Below are positions 57,192 through 64,000 of a stretch of DNA of 64,000 bases, piece by piece (the stretch's first letter is position 1; each line of letters starts with the position of its first letter). Both the position numbers and the translations under genes were made by a program. The stretch comes from Nonomuraea rubra (lineage in GTDB: Bacteria > Actinomycetota > Actinomycetes > Streptosporangiales > Streptosporangiaceae), in contig NZ_JACHMI010000001.1 in the NCBI RefSeq assembly GCF_014207985.1, forward strand, positions 7,299,001 through 7,363,000, given 5' to 3'. Under the pieces are notes generated by a model. The model did no database searches. It had not been told where the DNA came from and saw only the letters and a list, made by a program, of their open reading frames with translations.

Positions 57192-57998
57192 TCAGGTCTG
57201 GCCGGGGTTGCGGAACGCGGCGGCGGTCTCCTCGTCGCTCGGCCAGAACGTCTCGATGGCCAGCTCGGACACCGTCACGTCCACCGGCGTGCCGAACGTC
57301 GCGATCGTGGTGAACATCGACAGCACCCGGTCCCCGGCCGCGATCCGCAGCGGCACCAGGATGTCGGCGGGCCCGGGCACGTGCGCCACGTTCAGGTCCA
57401 CCCCCGGATAGGTGTAGGAGGCCAGCTCGTCGTGCAGCTCGGCGAGCAGCCCGTTGCCGGACATCTCCGCCTGCCTGCGGAGCTGGTGCAGCAGGTGGGC
57501 CCGCACCTCGGCCAGGTTCAGCAGCCGCCCGCCCATCGCCTGCGGGTGCAGCGACAGCCGCATCACGTTGACCGGCTCCCGCAGCAGCTCCTCGGGCACC
57601 CCCTCCATGAACATCGCCGCCGCCGCGTTCGCCGCCACCAGGTTCCACGTCGCGTCCACCACGACCGCCGGGTACGGCTCGTGCCCGGCCAGGATCTTGT
57701 CCAGCGCCTGCCGGACCACCTCCATCTCCGGGGCGCGCACCTCCCGCTCGGGGTAGACGGGCGCGAACCCGGCCGCCACCAGCAACCTGTTGCGGTGCCG
57801 CAACGGCACCTCCAGCTCCTCGGCCAGCTTCATCACCATCTCGCGGCTCGGGCGGGCGCGGCCCGTCTCCAGGAAACTGATGTGCCGCGCCGACACGTCG
57901 GCCTCGATGGCCAGGTCGAGCTGGCTCACCCGCCTGCGCTGGCGCCACGACCGCAGCAACTCACCGAAAGAATCCTCATGTACGGCAACGGCTCCCAT
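57192..57998 (-). CDS. XRE-family regulator with MmyB-like ligand-binding domain
   Basis: 268 residues. The HTH (about 10-70) is FGELLRSWRQRRRVSQLDLA and ADVSARHISFLETGRARPSR. The C-terminal MmyB-like domain contains AVVVDATWNLVAANAAAAMF and a late ATFGTPVDVTVSELAIETFW. Ligands of relatives include fatty acids. ATG at 57998 is seven bases after TACCGT, so leaderless. It converges with the secreted propeller gene and may regulate it; inference only. Confidence 0.88.
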   Translation of the reverse strand: MGAVAVHEDSFGELLRSWRQRRRVSQLDLAIEADVSARHISFLETGRARPSREMVMKLAEELEVPLRHRNRLLVAAGFAPVYPEREVRAPEMEVVRQALDKILAGHEPYPAVVVDATWNLVAANAAAAMFMEGVPEELLREPVNVMRLSLHPQAMGGRLLNLAEVRAHLLHQLRRQAEMSGNGLLAELHDELASYTYPGVDLNVAHVPGPADILVPLRIAAGDRVLSMFTTIATFGTPVDVTVSELAIETFWPSDEETAAAFRNPGQT

Positions 57999-58162
57999 GC
58001 CGGACACGGTATCGGGGAGCAGGGAAGGGCCTCGATTACCTGCCAGGTAATGCGCCCTGCCCTCCGGAGCACCCGCCCTGCTTGCGCGGGGAATCTCCCA
58101 GTCCTCGGTAACTGTCGGTCCCGCGTGGCACGATGGCCGCAAGCCAACATGGGAGCGATGCT

Positions 58163-59242
58163 ATGAGTGACGCAGTGGTCGCGATCGGCACCCGCAAGGG
58201 CCTGTTCCTCGCCCGTTCGGCGGACGGCGGCCCCTTCCAGGTCGAGCCGATCCAGTTCTCCACGGTCGCGATCCCCTCGGTCGCGATCGACACGCGCGGC
58301 ACGACACCCCGGCTGCTGGCCGGCATCGAGTACGGCCACTTCGGGCCGTCCGTCATGTACTCCGACGACCTCGGCGCGACCTGGCAGGAGGCCGAGCGGC
58401 CGCCGATCGCGTTCCCCGAGAAGACCGGGGCGACGCTGACCAGGGTCTGGCAGCTCACGCCGTCGCCGTCGGAGCCCGGCGTGGTGTGGGCGGGCGTCGA
58501 GCCGGCCGCGCTGTTCCGTTCCGAGGATCGCGGAGTCACCTACGAGCTCGTCGAGGGGCTCTGGGAGCACCCGCACCGCGAGCAGTGGCAGCCGGGCGGC
58601 GGCGGCCTGTGCCTGCACACGATCGTCAACCACCCCACCGACCCCGAGCGGATGGCGGTCGCGGTGTCGGCCGCCGGCTTCTACCGCAGCACCGACGGCG
58701 GGCTGTCGTGGGAGGCCGCCAACAAGAACATCCGGGCCCCGTTCATGCCGGAGGGGCAGCAGTACCCGGAGTTCGGGCAGTGCGTGCACAAGGTGTCCAT
58801 GCACCCGTCCCGGCCGGAGCGGCTCTACCTGCAGCACCACTTCGGCGTCTACCGCAGCGACGACTTCGGCGGGAGCTGGCACGACATCGGCTCGCCGCTG
58901 CCGTCGGACTTCGGGTTCCCGATCGTGGTGCATCCGTCGCGGCCCGACACGATCTACGTGCTGCCGCTGACGGCCGACGTCGACCGCACGCCGGTCGGCC
59001 ACCGCTACCAGCCCCACCGCAGCGACGACGCGGGCAGGACCTGGCAGGCGTTCTCGAAGGGGCTGCCCGAGGGGCCGGTGCACGCGACCGTGCTGCGTGA
59101 CGCGATGACCGCGTCGGAGGCGGGGGTGTTCTTCGGCACCCGCGACGGCGAGGTCTACGGCTCGCGCGACGACGGCGAGACCTGGTCGCTGGTCGCCTCC
59201 CATCTGCCCGACGTGCTGACCGTCCGCGCGGCGGTGCTCTAG
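58163..59242 (+). CDS. BNR-repeat beta-propeller protein
   Basis: 359 residues, cytosolic (no signal peptide). Asp-box-like repeats: SDDLGATWQEAE, SEDRGVTYEL, STDGGLSWEAAN, SDDFGGSWHDIG, SDDAGRTWQAF and SRDDGETWSLV. A single propeller is likely; the family is often labelled exo-alpha-sialidase or glycosyl hydrolase without evidence of activity. ATG follows GGGAG. Four bases later the MoaD-like gene begins, a pairing also common in relatives. Confidence 0.85.
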   Translation: MSDAVVAIGTRKGLFLARSADGGPFQVEPIQFSTVAIPSVAIDTRGTTPRLLAGIEYGHFGPSVMYSDDLGATWQEAERPPIAFPEKTGATLTRVWQLTPSPSEPGVVWAGVEPAALFRSEDRGVTYELVEGLWEHPHREQWQPGGGGLCLHTIVNHPTDPERMAVAVSAAGFYRSTDGGLSWEAANKNIRAPFMPEGQQYPEFGQCVHKVSMHPSRPERLYLQHHFGVYRSDDFGGSWHDIGSPLPSDFGFPIVVHPSRPDTIYVLPLTADVDRTPVGHRYQPHRSDDAGRTWQAFSKGLPEGPVHATVLRDAMTASEAGVFFGTRDGEVYGSRDDGETWSLVASHLPDVLTVRAAVL

Positions 59243-59245
59243 CAC

Positions 59246-59557
59246 ATGGTGTCCACACCGGTGACGATGGTGGTGTTCGTGCTGCCCGCCTCGCTGCGCA
59301 GGTGGGTGAGCGGGCGCACGGAGGTCAAGGTCTTCGCCGTCGGCGCCGACCGCGACTCGCCGCCCACCCTGGGCTCGGCGCTGGATAGGCTGCGGCGTTC
59401 GCATCCGATGCTGGAGGAGCGGCTGCGCGACGAGTACGGGCGCATCCGCAGGCACATCAGCATGATCGTGTGCGGGGAGAACGCCCAGGGCATCGGCGGG
59501 CTCGACTGCGCGCTGCCGCCGGGCGCCGAGGTGTACGTGCTCCCCGCACTCGCCTAA
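59246..59557 (+). CDS. MoaD/ThiS-like ubiquitin-fold protein lacking the Gly-Gly tail
   Basis: 103 residues. Beta-grasp pattern: MVVFVLPASLRRWVSGRTEV, SALDRLRRSHPMLEERLRDE and HISMIVCGENAQGIGGLDCA. It ends LPPGAEVYVLPALA, so the Gly-Gly needed for thiocarboxylation or conjugation is missing. It starts four bases after the BNR gene stop, so the two form an operon. Role unknown. Confidence 0.75.
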   Translation: MVSTPVTMVVFVLPASLRRWVSGRTEVKVFAVGADRDSPPTLGSALDRLRRSHPMLEERLRDEYGRIRRHISMIVCGENAQGIGGLDCALPPGAEVYVLPALA

Positions 59558-59575
59558 CCGCTCAGACCCAGCCGC

Positions 59576-60358
59576 TCACACCTTGCGCCAGCCCGGGATC
59601 CAGGCCCCGTCCTCGACGGTGTAGTCGCCGAAGAGGGCGGGGGCCTCCTGGCGCATCAGCTCGCCGATGCGCTGGAACAGCATGCGGATCTCCTCCTCCG
59701 CGCCGGCGGCGGTGCGGGCCTCGATCGTGTGCCGCAGCGTGCGCACGTTCGCGGTCCACACCAGCCCGGTCGCCAGGCCCTCGGGGGCGAACCTGCGCAT
59801 GAACGAGGTACGGTGCTTCTTCTCGGAGAACGGCACGCCCTCCTCGTCGAGCCCGAAGTGCCCGGCCATCCAGAGCTGGAACTGCTCGAGCTGCTCCAGC
59901 ACGGCCGTGGCCCGCTTCATCAGCTCCTCGTCGGCCTGCGCCCACTCGGGGAACCAGAACGGCAGCTCGTCGAGCCGGACGAAGCGCAGCGACTCCTGCG
60001 AGATGGCCACGCCCGGGCGGTGCCGGACCAGCTCGTGCGTCAGGACCCGGCTGACGTTGTGCAGCACGAAGCTGAAGCTGACGTGCTCCAGGACCGACCC
60101 GTGCGCGCTGGCCAGGATGTTGCGGAGGTAGTCGTCCTGGTTCTCCCTGATCCTGACCACGTTGGGGTTGAGGCCGGGCTCGAAGGAGCGGTAGCAGAGC
60201 CGGCCGGCGAACTCGGCGAGGTTCTGGGCGTCGAGGTCGCCGCGGTCGAGCCGCTCCAGCCAGCTCTCGCCACCGACCTCGCGCAGGTAGCGGGCCAGCT
60301 CGTCGTAGTCCAGGGTCGGACGGGCGACGATGAAGACCTCGGGTTCGACTGTGCGCAT
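59576..60358 (-). CDS. thyX: Flavin-dependent thymidylate synthase
   Basis: 260 residues. It uses FAD and methylene-THF to make dTMP. The signature is ELVRHRPGVAISQESLRFVR, in place of the classical RHR-x7-S; here eight residues lie between RHR and the Ser before L-R. FAD-binding HGSVLEHVSFSF and late ANVRTLRHTIEARTAAGAEE are intact. ATG at 60358 is preferred; an upstream start at 60400 has no support. No thyA in the window. Confidence 0.92.
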   Translation of the reverse strand: MRTVEPEVFIVARPTLDYDELARYLREVGGESWLERLDRGDLDAQNLAEFAGRLCYRSFEPGLNPNVVRIRENQDDYLRNILASAHGSVLEHVSFSFVLHNVSRVLTHELVRHRPGVAISQESLRFVRLDELPFWFPEWAQADEELMKRATAVLEQLEQFQLWMAGHFGLDEEGVPFSEKKHRTSFMRRFAPEGLATGLVWTANVRTLRHTIEARTAAGAEEEIRMLFQRIGELMRQEAPALFGDYTVEDGAWIPGWRKV

Positions 60359-60496
60359 GGGGAGCCCCCGCTCGGATCGGCAGTGTGACGGCCCAAGCAA
60401 ACCAGGTCACGGCCCCGCGCGCGAGTCGGCGCCCGCCGCCCCCTCACCCTGGTACGGCGGGCGCCTCCCCAGGTCAGCGACCTGGCAGCTCTCGCG

Positions 60497-63130
60497 TCAG
60501 CAGCGTACGGCGGGCCTGTCGCGGGTCACCAGATCGGTGTCGCCCGCCGTCCCGTCGAGCCAGACGATCGTGCCGCCCTCCCCCACGGCGAAGTAGTCCT
60601 GCAGCCCTCGGTTGCAGGAGTGGCGCCGCAACGATCCGCCGGTGAGCGGCACCTGGAGGATCTTGGGCAGGGTGGCGTTCTCCAGCGTGTCACCGTCGGG
60701 CCACGCCCCGATGGCGACCCTCGTGCCGGCGGCGTGGAACCACACGGGTGACGGCGCGGCGGGGCCGTCGGGCACGATGGCGGTGGTGCCGGTACCGTCG
60801 GCGGCGGCGCGCATGATGGCGTAGCGGCCGTCGGCGTCGGTGTCGACGGTCCAGACGACGTGCCGGTCGAGCATGACCGGCAGGACGCTGTCCGAGGGCA
60901 GCCCTCCGGTGCCGGGCACCTCGGGGACGACGACCTCGGTGCCGGTCGCCAGGTCGTAGATCGCGGGCGTGCTGTGGAAGGCGCCGCCCTCCTCGTGGAC
61001 GCGGAGGTAGGACAGCCTGCCGCCGTTGATCGACGGCGTGTACCCGCTGACGCCGGCGGCCGCGGTGACCTTGACCGGCGCGGCGTCGCCCCGCTTGATC
61101 CAGATCTCCACCTCGCCGCTCGCCGGATCGAAGCTCTCCCAGGCGATGACGTCGCCGCCCACGTCCAGCTCGGTGACCAGGTCGGGCGCCTGGTGGACGA
61201 GGCGCGGCGGGCTGCTCGCGTCGAGCGGGCGGGCGTGGATCCGGAAGCTGGTGAACGCGGTGTCGTACGACGCCCAGACGGCCTGCCGGCCGTCGGTCGC
61301 CGGGTAGTAGTTCCACCGGTCGCCCTCCGACAGCCTCACGGGCTTCCCGCCGCGCACCCGCCCGGCGAGGATCGAGGACGGGGCGGCGCCGTCGGGCGAG
61401 GAGTTGGAGATCACGTAGCGGTCTCCGGCCACGTCGGGGATGGCGTTGAAGTCGGTGATGCCGTCGATCAGCACGCGGCTGTCGGTGCGGATGGCCCGCT
61501 CCCAGCCCGGCCTGATGCCGTGCCGCTCGAACGCCCGCGCGACCGCCAGCCGGTCGCGGGCGGGCCAGCCGAGGGTGCGGGCGGCCGACTCGACGGCGCG
61601 GCGGCCGTCCGTGAAGTCGTCGAGCGGCGTCATGTACTCGGTGAGCGCCTTGTAGGCGAGCCTGTCGGCCTTCGGGCCGCCGAGCTGCTCCCTGACGTCC
61701 CACAGGGCGCCGGAGAAGATCGTGGAGTTGTAGTGCACGCCGCCGTTGTCGAAGCCGACGGTCAGGCCGAGGTAGTCCTCGGCGGCCACCCGGGCGTCGT
61801 CGAGGTCGCGGCCGGCGCACTCGGCGGGCGGCAGGGTCTTGCACAGGCCCTCGCCCAGCAGGCTCGCGTCGGGGTCGGTCATCGGGATGCCCAGCGTGTC
61901 CACCTGGATGGCGTTGCCGAAGTAGTCGGCCAGGCCCTCGTTGATGGCGCCTGACTGGCCTAGGTAGACCAGGTTCGCGCTGTGCTCGATGACGCCGTGG
62001 GTCATCTCGTGGCCGACCACGTCGAGGCTCGCGGCGAAGGAGTGGAAGTCGGGGCCGCCGCCGCCGTAGACCATCTTGGTGCCGTCCCAGAAGGCGTTGG
62101 CGAACGGCTCGCCCTGCGCGGTGACGTTGACGACGGAGTACATGGTGCCGCCCCGCCCGTCGAGGCCCTCGCGGCCGAGCCGCCGGTAGTACTCGTACAC
62201 CTGGCCGGCGCCCCAGTGGGCGTCCACGGCGCCGGACTCGGTGTGCTCGGGGCCGAAGGCGGGCGCCGCCGAGCGGACGAGGTCGGTGCCGGGCGGGATG
62301 CCGGACCCCAGGTAGTCCGAGAAGTCCGCGCCCCTGGCGTCGTAGGTGAGGATCTCGCCGGTGGTGCCGTTCCACATCGGGCGGGAGCGGTCGCGCAGCT
62401 CGTAGGCGCCGTCGGCGCGCTGGTAGGCCTGGAGGACGACGTCCCGGCCGTGCGCGGTGCGGCCGCTGCCCTCCACCGGGCCCTCCCTGCGCAGCCGGTC
62501 CACGGTGAACAGCGGGCGGCCCGAGTGGGCGTCCACGTACGCGTCGAGCAGCAGCGGCCGCCCGGCCTCGCGCCCGCTGAGCACGACGTGCCAGGCCAGC
62601 ACGCCCTGGCCGCGCGGCACCACGACCAGCTCGCCGGCCTTCGCCGCGATCCCGGCGCGGGCGGCCTTGTGGTCGCGCGTCATCAGGCCGCGGGCGATCC
62701 CGGCGGCGGTCTCCGCGTTCACGGCCGGGGCCGGGTCGACGTTCAGCTCGGTGAGGAAGCGGCCGCCGGCGCCGACCACCTCGCGCCGGCCGCCGTCGGT
62801 GCGGAAGCGCACGAGGTAGTGCGCGCCGAAGACGGGCAGGCCGCGGTGGCGCTGGGCGAACCTGACCGTCTCGTCCCGGCCGTCCACGACGGTCTGGAGC
62901 GGGGCGAGATCGGCGGGGTCGAGGTGGTAGCGGGGGTCGGCCAGGTGCGCTCTGGCCGCCGCGACGGGGTCGCCCGCCTGGGCGGGCTCGGACAGGCCGG
63001 ACACCTCCGCGGGCGCCCGCGTGCCGGCCCGGGACTCCACCTCGGGCGGCGGATCAGCCGCCGCCGCCACTCCCGGTACGGACAATGTCACGCATAACGC
63101 GGCAATAAGGGTGATGGGACGCCAGGACAC
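60497..63130 (-). CDS. Secreted M4-family (thermolysin-like) metalloprotease
   Basis: 877 residues. A signal peptide (about 1-25, ending GVAAAADP) and FTP/PepSY propeptide (to about 210) precede the catalytic domain (about 255-520). That holds the zinc motif VVGHEMTHGVIEHSAN and the third ligand in GAINEGLADYFGNA, with catalytic His in NGGVHYNSTI. The C-terminal 320 residues form a TolB/beta-propeller-like domain with repeated VxWxS/T pattern. Extracellular proteolysis is likely. GTG after GGAGGT. Confidence 0.93.
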   Translation of the reverse strand: MSWRPITLIAALCVTLSVPGVAAAADPPPEVESRAGTRAPAEVSGLSEPAQAGDPVAAARAHLADPRYHLDPADLAPLQTVVDGRDETVRFAQRHRGLPVFGAHYLVRFRTDGGRREVVGAGGRFLTELNVDPAPAVNAETAAGIARGLMTRDHKAARAGIAAKAGELVVVPRGQGVLAWHVVLSGREAGRPLLLDAYVDAHSGRPLFTVDRLRREGPVEGSGRTAHGRDVVLQAYQRADGAYELRDRSRPMWNGTTGEILTYDARGADFSDYLGSGIPPGTDLVRSAAPAFGPEHTESGAVDAHWGAGQVYEYYRRLGREGLDGRGGTMYSVVNVTAQGEPFANAFWDGTKMVYGGGGPDFHSFAASLDVVGHEMTHGVIEHSANLVYLGQSGAINEGLADYFGNAIQVDTLGIPMTDPDASLLGEGLCKTLPPAECAGRDLDDARVAAEDYLGLTVGFDNGGVHYNSTIFSGALWDVREQLGGPKADRLAYKALTEYMTPLDDFTDGRRAVESAARTLGWPARDRLAVARAFERHGIRPGWERAIRTDSRVLIDGITDFNAIPDVAGDRYVISNSSPDGAAPSSILAGRVRGGKPVRLSEGDRWNYYPATDGRQAVWASYDTAFTSFRIHARPLDASSPPRLVHQAPDLVTELDVGGDVIAWESFDPASGEVEIWIKRGDAAPVKVTAAAGVSGYTPSINGGRLSYLRVHEEGGAFHSTPAIYDLATGTEVVVPEVPGTGGLPSDSVLPVMLDRHVVWTVDTDADGRYAIMRAAADGTGTTAIVPDGPAAPSPVWFHAAGTRVAIGAWPDGDTLENATLPKILQVPLTGGSLRRHSCNRGLQDYFAVGEGGTIVWLDGTAGDTDLVTRDRPAVRC

Positions 63131-63257
63131 GACACCTCCAGGTGTGCGATGGTTTTCTGGCGCCCCCGATCATCACCGGCACATTGACAAGGAGACAAAT
63201 CACAATTCGATCAATCCAAATGGAAATGATGGATTTTCCATGTGATTTCGCGGCGCT

Positions 63258-64000
63258 TCACAAGCGGTAGATCCGCCGGGCGTTGCCCGAGCCGATCATG
63301 TGGGCGATGCGCGCCGCGTCGGCCGTGCTCCACTCCCCCGCCGCGATCCTCGACCCCAGCGCCCCCGCCAGCGCCCGCCGGTACGTCAGCGCGCCCAGGT
63401 AGCCGGTCTCGGCCAGGCCGCGGCAGCCCGAGCTGAACAGCTGCTTGTGGAAGGGCGCCAGCTCCAGCAGCTCGTCCATGACGCGGGCCGCGGCGGCGGC
63501 GCCGTGCGGCAGGGCCAGGCCGACGTCCACGTACACGTGCGGGAAGACCCCGGCCAGGTGGGCGGCCTGGCGGTGGAACGGGTAGCAGTGCAGCAGGATC
63601 ACCGGCACGCCGAGCGGTTGCAGCGCCCCGGCGAAGCCGCTCAGCCTGGCCGGGTCGGCGCGGTGCGGCTCGCCCGCCTGCCCGCCGAACCCGGTGTGGA
63701 ACTGGACCGGCAGGCCCCGCTCCCTGGCCACGTCCACCGCGCTCCAGAGCAGGTACCGCAGCAGGACGTGGTCGGTCAGCGGCGCCTTGGGGTCGGCCAG
63801 GCGCCGGTTGGCCGCCGCGATCACCGCTCCCCTGGCCGGGCGGGCGGGGTCGAAGTCGAGGCCGCACAGGGCGCCGATGACGGTCTTGAGCCCGACCGCC
63901 CTTGCGGCCCTGGCGGTCAGCTCCTCGCCCAGGTTGTCCAGGTAGTCGACGGCGAGCTCCGCGGTGGCGGCGACGTCGCGCTCGATGCGCTCGATGCGTA
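63258..64000 (-). CDS. Amidohydrolase-2/FluG-like protein, missing a metal Asp (5' end cut by window)
   Basis: About 247 residues present; the start lies beyond the window. TIM-barrel segments: VQFHTGFGGQAGEPHRADPA, VILLHCYPFHRQAAHLAGVF, VYVDVGLALPHG and KQLFSSGCRGLAETGYLGAL. In relatives the last block is S-S-D-A-x-G-L; Gly (GGC, 63426-63428) replaces the metal-binding Asp. Function may be altered. The stop is 127 bp from the M4 gene, same strand. Region 63131-63257 holds only a weak inverted repeat. Confidence 0.85.
   Translation of the reverse strand, partial: RIERIERDVAATAELAVDYLDNLGEELTARAARAVGLKTVIGALCGLDFDPARPARGAVIAAANRRLADPKAPLTDHVLLRYLLWSAVDVARERGLPVQFHTGFGGQAGEPHRADPARLSGFAGALQPLGVPVILLHCYPFHRQAAHLAGVFPHVYVDVGLALPHGAAAAARVMDELLELAPFHKQLFSSGCRGLAETGYLGALTYRRALAGALGSRIAAGEWSTADAARIAHMIGSGNARRIYRL

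Overview
The window is a contiguous stretch of very GC-rich chromosome from a filamentous-type actinobacterium. An order such as Streptosporangiales (Nonomuraea/Streptosporangium-like) is my best guess. The guess rests on gene content: RbpA, a HelD/HelR-type RNA polymerase helicase, a DUF5999 protein, a LuxR-type LAL regulator, menaquinone genes, a tandem glycine riboswitch ahead of gcvP, and a gcvP-MerR-DUF151-FtsR-GarA order also found in mycobacteria. I see no rRNA, tRNA, CRISPR array, transposase or prophage gene. Coding density is high and many starts look leaderless.

Layout. 1-4.0 kb: a secreted GH16-family protein and a secreted DUF1996 protein diverge from one region, followed by a LacI repressor. 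All three carry the same 14-bp palindromic operator, so they look like one regulon. 4.0-8.5 kb: a DUF6223 membrane protein, a NarL-type two-component pair, an ArsR/low-molecular-weight phosphatase fusion coupled to a VOC protein, and rbpA behind a SigR-type promoter. 8.5-17.7 kb: fxsA, a hypothetical gene, lnt-ppm (lipoprotein acylation and polyprenol-phosphate-mannose synthesis), a HelD/HelR helicase, a ROK regulator, an SMI1-like fragment and an Lrp regulator. 17.7-27.5 kb: a small GTPase, a 22-residue ORF, a terpene-synthase-like protein, a LAL regulator, a PP2C-like protein, an HD protein, an M24 peptidase, a PAS-SpoIIE phosphatase and a 5'-3' exonuclease.

27.5-36.7 kb: menD-menC facing menE, a divergent HrdB-like sigma factor with its own SigR-like promoter, TetR, DUF5999, a hydrolase and a TPR protein. 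36.9-46 kb: gcvP under a tandem glycine riboswitch, two MerR genes, a DUF151 protein, a GarA-like FHA protein, a nucleotidylyltransferase fused to a degenerate phosphohexomutase domain, and a CDP-alcohol phosphotransferase. 46-51.4 kb: a GNAT gene, trpF, a membrane protein, a second NarL-type two-component pair and a methyltransferase. 51.5-64 kb: a three-gene C26-like/HSL/enoyl-CoA-hydratase operon, a flavohaemoglobin, a secreted BNR protein, an XRE regulator, a BNR/MoaD-like pair, thyX, an M4 metalloprotease and a partial amidohydrolase.

The most notable themes are the three-operator LacI regulon and several proteins that keep an enzyme fold but lack a key catalytic residue: GH16 acid/base Glu to Thr, C26 Cys to Ala, all four phosphohexomutase loops, and the amidohydrolase Asp to Gly. 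Others are a primary-like sigma factor with an altered -10-reading helix, a triplicated operator before the first two-component system, and a small peptide ORF behind a terpene-synthase-like gene. Family names come from recognising motifs by eye; no database search was run.
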